From Cyanobium_A sp943371815 (GTDB lineage: Bacteria; Cyanobacteriota; Cyanobacteriia; PCC-6307; Cyanobiaceae): 64,000 nt of DNA. The notes under the pieces are model-generated. The model saw only the letters and a program-made list of their open reading frames with translations, was not told the DNA's origin and did not search any database. The position numbers and the translations under genes were made by a program. This document shows positions 25,301 through 33,433 of this stretch, one piece after another. The DNA is taken from NCBI GenBank assembly GCA_943371815.1, contig CALRWB020000009.1:1-64000 (forward strand), written 5' to 3'. Numbering within the stretch: the stretch's first letter is position 1; the number at the start of each line of letters is the position of its first letter.

Positions 25301-25877
25301 TCAGCAAGTCAAGCTCCTCTCACCCATTGCTTTGGGCCAACTTGAGGATCAGCCAGATAAGGCCAAGGTGAGCGCGGTGGTGATGGTGCCTGAATTGCGC
25401 CAGGTGAATACCCGTAAGGGGGATCGGATGGCGGTGTTGCAATTGGAAGACCTGACGGGCTCCTGTGAGGCTGTGGTCTTTCCCAAGAGCTATGCGCGCT
25501 TGGCTGATCACCTGATGGTCGACGCGCGCCTGTTGGTTTGGGCTTCCGTGGATCGTCGCGATGAGCGGGTGCAATTGATCATCGATGACTGCCGCAGCAT
25601 CGATGATCTCCAGTTGTTGATGGTGGAACTGCAGGCTGAGCAGGCCGCCGATATCGCGATCCAGCACCGGCTGAGGGAGTGTTTGCACCGCCACCGTCCG
25701 CCCCAAGATGAGGTGGGCTCAAGGGTCCCTGTTGTCGCCCTTGTGCGTCACAACGAGGAGATCCGCTTTGTGCGGCTCGGCCCCCAGTTCTGTGTGGCCG
25801 ATGTTGCTGCGGCGCTGGATACCCTCGCTTCGGCGGACTTCCAGGCTCGGATCAGTTCTCCTTTGGTTGCTGCCTAA
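22335..25877 (+). CDS. dnaE: DNA polymerase III alpha subunit
   Basis: The 1180-residue replicative polymerase starts at TTG 22335 with PLHNHSDYSLLDGATQLPAMV, the start of the PHP domain (about 5-280). The polymerase core has GPGRGSAAGSLVAYALGITNIDP, the catalytic acids in PDIDTDFCIERR, and FGVHAAGVVIA. A helix-hairpin-helix segment follows (LAELCDRIPGQHLNRRALEALIHSGAL), then an OB-fold region with AVLQLEDLTGSCEAVVFPKSY. A short repeat-rich gap follows the stop. Confidence 0.97.
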   Translation: MASPLAFVPLHNHSDYSLLDGATQLPAMVDRAVELGMPALALTDHGVMYGAIELLKLCTTAGIKPIIGNEMYVINGSIDDPQPKKERRYHLVVLAKNATGYRNLVKLTSISHLRGMRGRGIFSRACVDKVLLKQYSEGLMVATACLGGEIPQAILRGRPDVARDVARWYQEVFADDFYLEIQDHGGIEDRIVNVEMARIGTELGIPLIATNDAHYLSANDVEAHDALLCVLTGKLISDEKRLRYTGTEYIKGEAEMLALFGDHLEPEVIAEAVANTAKVAEKVEAYDILGRYQMPRFPIPEGHTSVSYLKEVSEQGLRDRLKIGADQPFDGVYGERLTFELEVMEQMGFPTYFLVVWDYIRFARESGIPVGPGRGSAAGSLVAYALGITNIDPVQNGLLFERFLNPERKSMPDIDTDFCIERRAEVIDYVTQRYGEAKVAQIITFNRMTSKAVLKDVARVLDIPYGDADRLAKLIPVVRGKPAKLKEMIGPESPAPEFREKYEGDPQIRRWVDMAMRIEGTNKTFGVHAAGVVIAAEPLDELVPLQRNNDGQVITQYFMEDVEAMGLLKMDFLGLKNLTMIEKTVDLVAQSSGIRVDPDDLPLNDEGTYALLARGDLEGIFQLESSGMRQIVRDLKPSSLEDISSILALYRPGPLDAGLIPKFINRKHGREAIDFAHVKLQPILQETYGIMVYQEQIMKIAQDLAGYSLGEADLLRRAMGKKKKSEMEKHQSLFVDGATQRGVDPRVAESLFEQMVLFAEYCFNKSHSTAYGAVTYQTAYLKAHYPVAYMAALLTVNAGASDKVQRYIANCNAMGIEVMPPDVNASGVDFTPVGDRILFGLSAVRNLGDGAIRQLIEARQGDGPFGSLAELCDRIPGQHLNRRALEALIHSGALDNLEPNANRAQLMADLDLVVDWASSRAKDRASGQGNLFDLLSAADSASSHGSATGDLSTAPRAAPVRDYPPTEKLRLEKELVGFYLSDHPLKQLHQQVKLLSPIALGQLEDQPDKAKVSAVVMVPELRQVNTRKGDRMAVLQLEDLTGSCEAVVFPKSYARLADHLMVDARLLVWASVDRRDERVQLIIDDCRSIDDLQLLMVELQAEQAADIAIQHRLRECLHRHRPPQDEVGSRVPVVALVRHNEEIRFVRLGPQFCVADVAAALDTLASADFQARISSPLVAA

Positions 25878-25917
25878 AACCGAGACATCTTTTTATCTCT
25901 ATTCCGTTTCGAAGCGT

Positions 25918-26125
25918 GTTTTCTGGCTCAGCTTTCTTCCGGTTCAAGTTTTTCAGGGCCAAGTTTTCCCGGTCCAAGTTTTTTGACTAAGTTTTTGTTT
26001 TTGGCCCTAAGTTTTTGGGACTATGTTTTTGGGTCTATGTTTTTGGACTAGGCTTTCGGTCTATATTGTTTTTCGGTCTCGTTTGCTCTCTGTCCCATTT
26101 TGTTGTTGGCCTAGGTTGTTTTTTG
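25918..26125. repeat. Degenerate T-rich tandem repeat array (7/14-base periodicity)
   Basis: Directly after dnaE come about fourteen imperfect units. Each begins with a T-run block and ends with a GG(A/T)CTA-type block; in the clearest part AGTTTTT-GGGACTA, TGTTTTT-GGGTCTA and TGTTTTT-GGACTA follow one another. The half-unit of 7 bases recalls the short tandemly repeated heptamers (STRR) of cyanobacteria. It is T-rich on the dnaE strand and stands out from the GC-rich surroundings. It ends inside the 3' end of the PAP2 gene. Confidence 0.7.
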
Positions 26126-26806
26126 ATCTGAAAATATTTCCTGGTCGAGTGGCAACCCTAGATTTAGGTTTGACCCCATGGTTGATTGCGTTATTTGATT
26201 TGAAGCCCAGTAGAATTTGATGCACAGCACGCCAAAAATTGTGCCAAGTATTGCTCCGGCAACTCCATCGCTCAAGTAATGTGCACCGCTCAGTACCCTT
26301 GTCAGCATGCAGCCAGCTGCCATGATGATTGCTGGATAACGTAATTTGGGAAACAGCATAAAAAGGATTGTGCTGCCTCCAAAGGCAACTGCTGTATGAG
26401 AGCTCGGCAGGCCAAGTCCAGAGCTGCTCAATGGATCTGTTAGCCAACTTCTGTAGGTATAAAAGAATTCGCCATGGGGGCGCATCCTTCTAATGATAAT
26501 TTTACCGATTTCTGCAGCACCGCCGGATATCAAAGGAGAGGCAAAAAGGAGCCACTCTTTTCGGTAAAGATGGTGTCTCCATCCGGTCATTGTTCCCTGT
26601 CTATGGGGTTTTGCTAGGAGACGAGCTGTGATTGCAATGAGAACCCAAGTGCCCAGGAATCCCCAACCCCTAAACATTTGGATTAGGTCTGACTTTTTGT
26701 TGTTCTCTAGCTTGGGAATGTTTTCAATTTGAAAATCAAAAAGATGGGCAAGTCCGAGCGCAAGTGTCCCTGTAAAAAGAATGCGAAACAACAGATTGCA
26801 TGGCAT
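26111..26806 (-). CDS. PAP2-superfamily membrane phosphatase
   Basis: The 231-residue membrane protein has the three phosphatase motifs: KIIIRRMRP (K-x6-RP), PSSHT (PSGH-like, within GLGLPSSHTAVAFGG) and TRVLSGAHYLSD (the SRxxxxxHxxxD block with R, H and D present). About six membrane segments are visible. It probably removes phosphate from lipid phosphates or polyprenyl diphosphate at the outer face. Its DNA is clearly A/T-richer than the flanks, with an A/T-rich promoter zone above 26806, so recent acquisition is possible. Confidence 0.85.
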   Translation of the reverse strand: MPCNLLFRILFTGTLALGLAHLFDFQIENIPKLENNKKSDLIQMFRGWGFLGTWVLIAITARLLAKPHRQGTMTGWRHHLYRKEWLLFASPLISGGAAEIGKIIIRRMRPHGEFFYTYRSWLTDPLSSSGLGLPSSHTAVAFGGSTILFMLFPKLRYPAIIMAAGCMLTRVLSGAHYLSDGVAGAILGTIFGVLCIKFYWASNQITQSTMGSNLNLGLPLDQEIFSDQKTT

Positions 26807-26908
26807 CTATTTTTAAAAATTATATTTTTATATTATTCGTGTTCTATGGTTGGTGCTGAGGATTACCTCTTCTTGTGAGCCCTGCAACAACCGTTGTGGT
26901 GTTTCTGT

Positions 26909-27358
26909 TCAGCGATTTTCCGAATCCTGCCGCATCGCTTTCAAGGAGCTGCGCAAGCGGCTGATGTTGACGCCGATTTGTTCATTGCCGAGCACGGTGC
27001 CAGGGGCGTCCTCCCAGCTGGCGGAGAGCACGCCGTAGCTGAGGCCGAGAACACCCAAAAGAAAACATCCACCAGACGCTGCCAGGGTGACACCCGTGGG
27101 GACCTCAGCAATGTGACGGGTGACGAGTAGGTAGCTCCCGATAAAGACGCCCATGCCCATCACCGTGGGCACTCCGGTAGCTATCGCAATCCGCCTGGCC
27201 ATGCGATTGGAGACAGCCTCCGGGATCACCTGTTGACGGTTTGGGTCTTTTTGGCGGATTGGGGCTTTGGCCGCTTTCGCCGGCTTCATCGGGCCCATGC
27301 CTTTAGGGGCAATGCCTTTGGGGCCCTTTCCTTTAGGGCCTGAACCTGTGCTGGCCAT
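26909..27358 (-). CDS. PAM68-family photosystem II assembly protein (DUF3464)
   Basis: The 149-residue protein has an N-terminal Lys/Pro/Gly repeat region (GPKGKGPKGIAPKGMGP). Two membrane helices follow (IAIATGVPTVMGMGVFIGSYLL and GVTLAASGGCFLLGVLGLSYGVLSASW) and a C-terminal conserved block, GTVLGNEQIGVNISRLRSSLKA. This layout is that of PAM68, which helps insert chlorophyll proteins and assemble photosystem II in thylakoids. The PKG repeat is encoded by short repeated DNA. It lies just downstream of rpsO on the same strand. Confidence 0.88.
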   Translation of the reverse strand: MASTGSGPKGKGPKGIAPKGMGPMKPAKAAKAPIRQKDPNRQQVIPEAVSNRMARRIAIATGVPTVMGMGVFIGSYLLVTRHIAEVPTGVTLAASGGCFLLGVLGLSYGVLSASWEDAPGTVLGNEQIGVNISRLRSSLKAMRQDSENR

Positions 27359-27401
27359 CGCGTTTGGGGTCAGCGTGCGTTTGGAGTCAGCGAGTCGTTG
27401 A

Positions 27402-27671
27402 TCAGCCGCGGATCCCGAGCTTGGCGATCAGGGTGCTGTAACGCTCTTGGCTGATGCCCCGTAGGTAACCCAGCAGGCGCTTGCGGCGGCCAATCATTTT
27501 GAGCAGGCCTTGGCGGGAGGAGAAGTCGTGCTTGTTCTTCTGCAGGTGCACCGTGAGCTGGCTGACCCGCTCACTGAGCATGGCCACCTGGACTTCCACC
27601 GATCCCGTGTCGGTGCCATGGGTCTGGTGACCGTTGATCAGTTCCTGCTTTTGGGTAATGGTGAGCGGCAT
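27402..27671 (-). CDS. rpsO: 30S ribosomal protein S15
   Basis: The 89-residue protein has the full S15 pattern: ITQKQELINGHQTHGTDTGSVEVQVAMLSERVSQLTVHLQKNKHDFSSRQGLLKMIGRRKRLLGYL. It binds 16S rRNA in the central domain and starts platform assembly. Length and start are standard. Confidence 0.98.
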   Translation of the reverse strand: MPLTITQKQELINGHQTHGTDTGSVEVQVAMLSERVSQLTVHLQKNKHDFSSRQGLLKMIGRRKRLLGYLRGISQERYSTLIAKLGIRG

Positions 27672-27747
27672 GGGCTGGGTAGTGAAACGCAGGCTGCGCC
27701 CGCGGCGGGCACCTACGGAGCAAACAATGAGCTTACCGCCCTGGGGT

Positions 27748-28425
27748 TCAGGTCACGTCGCGCGATAACCAACGCAGGCATTCGCGGATCCAATCTTCGG
27801 CGGTGGCACTGGAACTGGCACCGGCGCCTTCCCCCAGGCCAAGGCCAGCGACCCCGCGCATGGCCCGCTGGATTTCGAAGGCCTCGTAGCCCAAGGCTCC
27901 CAGGGTGAGATGCACCTCGTCGCGGCTGGCTCCCTCCAAGTTGATGGCAGGCCCGCCATCGCCGTCTCCTTCGCCATCGAAAGTGCTGGCATCCAGTTGG
28001 TTTGAAAAGCGTTTTTGCAAGCGGCTGCGTAATTCCACAGCCAGGCGTTCGGCCGTGCGTTTACCAACCCCAGGAGCCTGGGTGAGGCGCCTTAGATCGG
28101 CATGCACGATCGCTTGGATCAGCTCACCTGGAGCCATGGCGCCAAGCAGGCCCAGGGCCATTTGGGGCCCCACGCCGCTCACGGCCACCAATTCGCGAAA
28201 CAGGTCGCGCTCATGCCTTTCGCTGAAGCCATACAGGGTTGAGCCGTCTTCGCGGATCGAGGCGTGGATATGCAGGGCGGTGGACTCGCCCACGGCAGGC
28301 AGTTGCAGCCACTGCCTGTGGCTTACCTGCACGTCGTAACCGACGCCATGGCAGCGCAATTGCAGTCCGTAGCGCTTGTCGAGTTGCCATGGATCGGCGA
28401 GTTCCCCTTGCAGCCAGCCGATCAT
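27748..28425 (-). CDS. ruvA: Holliday junction DNA helicase subunit RuvA
   Basis: The 225-residue protein starts at ATG 28425 (MIGWLQGELADPW); the frame stays open far upstream, but only this part is RuvA. Domain I (OB fold) spans 1-65. Domain II has two helix-hairpin-helix motifs: VSGVGPQMALGLLGAM and APGVGKRTAERLAVEL. The acidic linker is DGEGDGDGG, and domain III (about 165-225) binds RuvB. The start is only 21 bases from the divergent lipoprotein gene. Confidence 0.96.
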   Translation of the reverse strand: MIGWLQGELADPWQLDKRYGLQLRCHGVGYDVQVSHRQWLQLPAVGESTALHIHASIREDGSTLYGFSERHERDLFRELVAVSGVGPQMALGLLGAMAPGELIQAIVHADLRRLTQAPGVGKRTAERLAVELRSRLQKRFSNQLDASTFDGEGDGDGGPAINLEGASRDEVHLTLGALGYEAFEIQRAMRGVAGLGLGEGAGASSSATAEDWIRECLRWLSRDVT

Positions 28426-28446
28426 GGGAACAGTGAATGGCTCACC

Positions 28447-28920
28447 ATGCTGCCCGCCTCCCCCCCCCGCGGCCCCGTTTTTGCTGGGGTCCTTGGCCTG
28501 GTCCCACCGGTGGTGACGGTCCCGATCGTGGCGTTGGTGCTTCTGATCTCCCTGGTGGTGGGCGGCTGTAGTGGTCGGGGCCAACCGGCCGCTTCCGTGG
28601 TGCAGAGCGCCTTGGCCTTGCACATCCAACTCACCCAGTCGGCGATAGCCGAGGCACTTCAGCTCAAAACCCCAGGGACTCCTGAGGTCAGCCATGTGCG
28701 GGTGGTGAGCAGCGATTCCATGCGGATCGGTGAAGGCAGGGGAGTGCACCTCACAGGTGAATTCAACTGGCGCCTGGCCGGCGACCCCGTGCGGGTGGAT
28801 AGCCCGTTCGATCTTTATCTGCAGCGGGGCGAGCGCGGTCAGAGCTGGCGTTTGGCCCGGCCCCAAGGTTCGATTGACGGCAATAGCCAGGTATGGATCA
28901 CCGATCCCCTGCCGGTTTAG
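28447..28920 (+). CDS. Putative lipoprotein of unknown function
   Basis: The 157-residue product starts at ATG 28447. Its hydrophobic leader (VTVPIVALVLLISLVVGGC) ends in a lipobox-like VGGC at about residue 41, so attachment to lipid at that Cys is likely. The mature part is beta-rich: VSHVRVVSSDSMRIGEGRGVHLTGEFNWRL, DSPFDLYLQRGERGQSWRLARPQ. It resembles small cyanobacterial exported proteins but no domain is recognised. Divergent from ruvA; its 3' end overlaps the convergent transporter gene by 23 bases. Confidence 0.65.
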   Translation: MLPASPPRGPVFAGVLGLVPPVVTVPIVALVLLISLVVGGCSGRGQPAASVVQSALALHIQLTQSAIAEALQLKTPGTPEVSHVRVVSSDSMRIGEGRGVHLTGEFNWRLAGDPVRVDSPFDLYLQRGERGQSWRLARPQGSIDGNSQVWITDPLPV

Positions 28921-29740
28921 GGCTGCTGAGGCTGATCCAGGTGGCCGCCAGCACGAGGCCTGCTCCTGCCAGGGTCCAACGATTGATCGATTCGCCAAAA
29001 ACGAACCAGCCCCAAAGGCCCGCAAACAGCACTTGCGAATAGCTGATTGCCGTGGCTCGAGCCGCCGGCAAGGCCATGAGGCCCCGGGTGAGGTACACCT
29101 GGCCGATTTGGGTGAACAGGCCCACACCCCCAAGCCACAACCACTCCTGGCCGCTGGGAAGTACCGGATTCAGCCACACCAGAGGCAGGCTTAGGGGGAG
29201 GGCCACCAGAGGGAAGTAGAAGACCACCACCAGCGGATGTTCGCTATGGGCCAAGGAGCGCACACTCACATACGCCAAGGACGTCAGCACGGCTCCAGCG
29301 ATGGCAATCGCCACGGCCCCACTGGGCAGGGTTAAGACACCCCCAAAGATGGCGGTCGGCTGGGCCACCAGCAGCACCCCGAGCCACCCAACCGCCATGG
29401 CGATCACCACCCGCTTGCCGAGTTTTTCGCCCAGGCTGAGCCAGGCCAACAGGGCAGTAAAGGTGGGATAGAGGTACTGGAGCACCGTGGCCGAGGCGAG
29501 GGGCAGGCTGGCCAGGGCTGAATAGACGCAGAGCAGGGCTCCGCTGCCCAGTACCCCTCGCCAGATCAATAGGCCCTTGCGGGTTCCCCAGGGGGTGACG
29601 CCGGCGCGCTTCAGCAGCCACCAGCTCAAGGCCAGGCTCACCACGCTGCGGGCCAGCACCACCTCCGCGGCGGGGATGTGGGCCCCCACCTTCTTCACGC
29701 AGAGGCCCATCAGGCTGAAGCTCACCGCGCTGGCCACCAT
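28898..29740 (-). CDS. EamA/DMT-family transporter
   Basis: This membrane protein of about 280 residues has ten hydrophobic segments in two EamA halves. The first begins MVASAVSFSLMGLCVKKVG and includes SATVLQYLYPTFTALLAWLSLGEKL. The second ends with RATAISYSQVLFAGLWGWFVFGESINRWTLAGAGLVLAATWISL. Drug/metabolite transporters of this kind export small metabolites. The substrate is unknown. The ATG at 29740 is the first good start; longer readings collide with dnaG, which starts 61 bases away on the other strand. Confidence 0.88.
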   Translation of the reverse strand: MVASAVSFSLMGLCVKKVGAHIPAAEVVLARSVVSLALSWWLLKRAGVTPWGTRKGLLIWRGVLGSGALLCVYSALASLPLASATVLQYLYPTFTALLAWLSLGEKLGKRVVIAMAVGWLGVLLVAQPTAIFGGVLTLPSGAVAIAIAGAVLTSLAYVSVRSLAHSEHPLVVVFYFPLVALPLSLPLVWLNPVLPSGQEWLWLGGVGLFTQIGQVYLTRGLMALPAARATAISYSQVLFAGLWGWFVFGESINRWTLAGAGLVLAATWISLSSPKPAGDR

Positions 29741-29801
29741 GGCCAGCGCAGGACGATGGCGCCGGTCAGAATGAACGCTCGGATCGATTGATGGCCCTGC
29801 G

Positions 29802-31895
29802 TTGAGCCTGCCCCGCCTCCACCCCCGCACGATTGAGGCCGTTAAAGAACGCGCTGACATCGTTGATGTGGTGGGTGAGCACGTGGTGCTCAAAAAGAAG
29901 GGGCGTGAATACGTTGGGGTTTGTCCCTTCCACGACGACAAATCGCCGTCGATGACGGTGTCACCAGCCAAGCAGTTCTACTACTGCTTCTCCTGTGGTG
30001 CCGGTGGGAACGCCATCAAATTTTTGATGGAGCTCCAGCGCAACAGCTTTAGTGATGTGGTGCTGGAGCTGGCACGCAAGTACCAATTGCCGATCGAAAC
30101 CCTCGATGGCCCCCAACAGGAGCGCCTGCGCAAGCAGCTCTCCCGCCGGGAGCAGCTCTATAAGGTGCTCGCCCTCGCCGCGGGCTGGTTTCGCAGCCAG
30201 CTGCGCAGTCCAGAAGGCCAGGGGGCCCTCACCTATCTCACCGGTGAGCGCGGGCTGAGTGAGGCCACCCTCGATGGTTTTGAACTGGGGTACGCCCCCC
30301 AGCACTGGGATGGCTTGCTCAAGCATCTCCAGCAGGTGGAAGGGCTGGGCCCTGAGTTGCTCGAGGCCGCCGGCTTGGTAGTGCCGCGCAAAGGTGGGGA
30401 TGGTTTTTACGACCGGTTCCGCCATCGGGTGATGGTGCCCATTAAGGACCGCCAGGGACGGGTGATTGGTTTTGGTGGGCGCAGCCTCGATGGGGGCGAA
30501 CCCAAATACCTCAATTCCCCGGAAACCGAGGTGTTCGAGAAAGGTAAAAACCTTTTTGGCTTAGATCGGGCCGCCAGTGCCATCCGTAAGGACGACCGGG
30601 CGGTGGTCGTGGAGGGCTATTTCGATGTGATCGCCCTGCATGCGGCAGGCATCACCAACGCCGTGGCCTCCCTGGGCACGGCCCTCAGCAGCCAACAGAT
30701 CACCCAGCTCTGCCGCTGTTGTGATGGTCGCCGGCTGATCCTCAACTTCGACAGCGATGGGGCTGGGGTGCGGGCGGCCCAGCGGGCCATCGGGGAGGTG
30801 GAGCAATTGGCGCTCCAGGGCCAGTTGGAACTGCGGGTCTTGCATCTGCCCTCGGGTAAGGACCCCGACGAATTTCTCAAGGACCACGGCGCTGGCGACT
30901 ACCGGGCCCTTTTGGATCAAGCCCCCCTTTGGTTGGATTGGCAGATCGACCAGGTGTTGGCGGATCGGGATTTGGCTAAGGCCGACCAGTTCCAGCAGGC
31001 CGTGTCCAACCTGGTGGCCCTGCTGGGCAAACTCCCCCAGAGCGCCGTTCGCAGCCACTACCTGCAGCGGGTGGCCGAGAGGCTGTCGGGGGGGCAGGCC
31101 CGCATGGCGATCCAGCTGGAGGACGACCTCCGCCAGCAGGTCAAGGGCCAGCGCTGGCACGGCCGTTCCCAGAAGTGGGAGCAACCTGGGGAGGCTGGCC
31201 TGCGGGAGCGGGCCGAGGCCGAGTTGTTGCGGCTCTATCTCCATTGCCCCCCCTACCGCTCTTCGATTCGGCGGGAGCTGCGCCAGCGCGATCTTGAAGA
31301 CTTCGCGTTGCAGCACCACCGGCTGCTCTGGGCTGCCATCAGCGGCTTGGAAGAGGACAATCTCGGCGTGGGCAGGATGGAGGCCATCAACCGCGGCAAC
31401 GACTCCGGTGATGATTTGGGCGATCTGGACCTACCGCGGCTGCTGAGCGACCAATTGCTGGTGGAGCAAAGCGCCCTGCTCACGCGCCTGACGCCCCTGC
31501 TGGAACCCAACGAGCTGCAGCGCATGGGTTTGGCCCAGCCCTTGCTGCAGTTGCGGGGCGCTACCGCGTCCCTGGAGCGGCAGCGCAGCCTTAAGCGCTG
31601 CCGCCACCTGCTGGATGCCTGGAGCAGCCAGCGGCTGGAAACCCTCGAGCGTTGCATTGCGCTGCTGCTGGAAGAGGAGCGCCGTGAGGCCGATGCCTCT
31701 GCATCAGGCCTGGCACCCGTGAGTGACATGGAAAGCCGGATTGACAGCCTGTTTGCTGACCTCAACGGCGATGCCCTGCGCTTTCAGGATCTCTATTACA
31801 ACGAGCGCCGCTATCTCACCGAGCTCGACAGCCGGCGCTGCGCTGGCTACGAAGAGGTGGTGCAACAACCCAGTCCTGACGCCCTCACGGCTTGA
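29802..31895 (+). CDS. dnaG: DNA primase
   Basis: The 697-residue primase starts at TTG 29802. The N-terminal CHC2 zinc finger is CPFHDDKSPSMTVSPAKQFYYCFSCGAGG at about residues 40-68. The catalytic TOPRIM core includes FGGRSLDGGEPKYLNSPETEVFEKG and VVVEGYFDVIALHAAGITNAVASLGTAL, then LNFDSDGAGVRAAQRA. The C-terminal 250 residues form the helicase-binding region. It makes RNA primers at the replication fork. Confidence 0.97.
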   Translation: MSLPRLHPRTIEAVKERADIVDVVGEHVVLKKKGREYVGVCPFHDDKSPSMTVSPAKQFYYCFSCGAGGNAIKFLMELQRNSFSDVVLELARKYQLPIETLDGPQQERLRKQLSRREQLYKVLALAAGWFRSQLRSPEGQGALTYLTGERGLSEATLDGFELGYAPQHWDGLLKHLQQVEGLGPELLEAAGLVVPRKGGDGFYDRFRHRVMVPIKDRQGRVIGFGGRSLDGGEPKYLNSPETEVFEKGKNLFGLDRAASAIRKDDRAVVVEGYFDVIALHAAGITNAVASLGTALSSQQITQLCRCCDGRRLILNFDSDGAGVRAAQRAIGEVEQLALQGQLELRVLHLPSGKDPDEFLKDHGAGDYRALLDQAPLWLDWQIDQVLADRDLAKADQFQQAVSNLVALLGKLPQSAVRSHYLQRVAERLSGGQARMAIQLEDDLRQQVKGQRWHGRSQKWEQPGEAGLRERAEAELLRLYLHCPPYRSSIRRELRQRDLEDFALQHHRLLWAAISGLEEDNLGVGRMEAINRGNDSGDDLGDLDLPRLLSDQLLVEQSALLTRLTPLLEPNELQRMGLAQPLLQLRGATASLERQRSLKRCRHLLDAWSSQRLETLERCIALLLEEERREADASASGLAPVSDMESRIDSLFADLNGDALRFQDLYYNERRYLTELDSRRCAGYEEVVQQPSPDALTA

Positions 31896-31984
31896 GGGTC
31901 TGATCCTCAGATCTGCAGCATTTGAGAGTCAGGTAGCCCAAAACTCCAGCAGCGCTCCCCAGCCTCTGGGCATGTCTGGGGCTT

Positions 31985-32347
31985 TTGGGTGCAAATTGGT
32001 TGGCCGAACCGGAGCGCCTCTCTCCAGTCGTGCACGCGACGCTGGCTGATCCGGACCAGCCCGTGTTCATCAGCGCTGCCTCAGCCTGGGAAATCGCCAC
32101 CAAGCACCGCCTTGGTCGCTTGCCGAAGGCGGAAGTGCTGTTGCAAGACGGTTGGCCGCTGATGGAGAGCCAGGGCTTCCAGCCCTTGCCGGTGAGCTGG
32201 AGCCATGGTCTGCGTGCTGGTAGTTACGCCACGCCGCACCGCGATCCCTTTGACCGCTTGCTCGCTGCCCAGGCCGAGCTCGAGCAGCTGATCTTGATCA
32301 CCCTGGATCCCGTCTTGGCCCCTTTCCCCTGCCAAACGCTGTGGTGA
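31985..32347 (+). pseudogene. PIN-domain (VapC-like) toxin, N-terminally truncated
   Basis: The frame encodes LAEPERLSPVV, VFISAASAWEIATKHRLGRLP, GFQPLPVSWSHGLRAG and HRDPFDRLLAAQAELEQLILITLD, the standard middle and end of VapC-type PIN ribonucleases. The first strand, which normally reads LLDTHVLLWWL and carries the first catalytic Asp, is missing: the sequence before LAEPERL is LGLLGANW. The start is only a TTG. The gene is therefore probably dead. No VapB-like antitoxin precedes it. Confidence 0.75.
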
Positions 32348-32375
32348 AACCAGTGACGAAGGGCATCATGGGTGG

Positions 32376-32783
32376 ATGAATCGCTCGCTCGACTGGCTGC
32401 ATCAAGCTCAGGCCGACCTGGCCCAGGCCCAGCTCAGTGCGGATGGGGGCCACCATGAATGGGCCTGCTTTGCCTGTCACCAGGCTGCTGAAAAAGCCCT
32501 CAAGGCTCTGCACCTGCAGCTCGGCCAGCAGTTTTGGGGCCATGGACTAGGGCGGTCGTTGCGGGATCTGCCCCCTGAGGCCTCTGCCTCCCTGGCCGCT
32601 GAGGTACCTGAGCTCGAAGATCGGCTCCGCATCCTCGATGCCCTCTACATCCCCACCCGCTCTCCCGATAGCCTCCCCGATGGGGCCCCCACTGACCACT
32701 TCGGCCGTTTGCAAAGTGCAGACGCTCTCTGCCATGCCCGTGCGCTCGTTGACGCAATCACTGCTGCGTTGGCCCAGCCCTGA
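32376..32783 (+). CDS. HEPN-domain protein of a HEPN/MNT toxin-antitoxin-type pair
   Basis: The 135-residue helical protein reads MNRSLDWLHQAQADLAQAQL, then HHEWACFACHQAAEKALKALHLQLG, WGHGLGRSL, and DALYIPTRSPDSLPDGAP. This is the HEPN family whose members pair with minimal nucleotidyltransferases. In characterised pairs the HEPN protein is an RNase toxin that the MNT partner modifies or inhibits. Its gene overlaps the MNT gene by 50 bases, which supports coupled translation. Confidence 0.87.
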   Translation: MNRSLDWLHQAQADLAQAQLSADGGHHEWACFACHQAAEKALKALHLQLGQQFWGHGLGRSLRDLPPEASASLAAEVPELEDRLRILDALYIPTRSPDSLPDGAPTDHFGRLQSADALCHARALVDAITAALAQP

Positions 32784-33090
32784 GCACGTTCTCAGCGCAG
32801 TAGCTGCCTGGGCCACCCTCCAGCAAGCCCAAACCCCATCCCTGAAAAGGGTTGGCCTGTTTGGCAGCTACGGCCGCGGTACGGCGGGGGTGGGCAGCGA
32901 TCTCGATCTGCTGTTGGTGGATTCTGCCGCCGATGGCCCCCAACATCAGCGCTTGCTGCGATGGCCCTTGAAGCAGCTGCCCTTGAGTTGTGATGCCCTT
33001 GTGCTCACCGCTATCGAGCTGGAGGAGTTGCTCACCAGCGAGAGCCGCATGGCCCAGGAGCTGCAGCGCGATTTGCGCTGGATTGCATGA
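32734..33090 (+). CDS. Minimal nucleotidyltransferase (MNT), partner of the HEPN protein
   Basis: The 118-residue protein starts at ATG 32734, inside the end of the HEPN gene. The polymerase-beta-type motif GLFGSYGRGTAGVGSDLDLLLV (GS...SDxDL) binds nucleotide and metal. SCDALVLTAIELEELL follows. MNT proteins of such pairs act as antitoxins, in some cases by adding AMP to the HEPN toxin. Both key aspartates are present, so it looks active. Confidence 0.88.
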   Translation: MPVRSLTQSLLRWPSPEHVLSAVAAWATLQQAQTPSLKRVGLFGSYGRGTAGVGSDLDLLLVDSAADGPQHQRLLRWPLKQLPLSCDALVLTAIELEELLTSESRMAQELQRDLRWIA

Positions 33091-33433
33091 ATTTGTAGCC
33101 CGGCTAGCTGCGGGTTTGAGGAAGCTGATCCCAGCTCAAATCACCAGTAGCGCGGCAGCCCAACCAGGCAAGAGGTTTTGGTGCTGCTGCGCCCTGCCGT
33201 TCCTGATCGTCACTACTGGGCGGAAGGGATCCTCCGCAGATGAATTGTCGAGTAGTCGCACCTGATCGCAGATTGGGATCGATGCTTCCCCTCGCGCCCG
33301 TTGCTTCTTGGTGCTGCCTTTGATCTGAGGCCTTTGCAGGCCCCCGTGCGGCTGGAGCCTGTCCTCCTGGCCCAGGTTTGCAGCTAGAGCCCCTTGCCCC
33401 GCCCTAATTTCGATTGGCAATACGACAGTGGCC
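33091..33433. other. Stretch without a convincing gene
   Basis: Open frames exist on the minus strand but have no start in a sensible place and no recognisable domain. A hairpin AGCCCG (33097-33102) with CGGGTT (33111-33116) stands right after the MNT stop and could be a weak terminator. Nothing else is apparent. Confidence 0.45.

Noticed and set aside
25708..26220. Plus-strand frames through the repeat array behind dnaE
   Set aside because: They read as Phe/Leu/Val-rich translated T-runs without a domain, and a repeat explains them better.
27748..29133. 461-residue frame running upstream of ruvA
   Set aside because: Only the last 225 codons are RuvA. The rest overlaps the lipoprotein and transporter genes and reads as Pro/Arg/His-rich shadow sequence.
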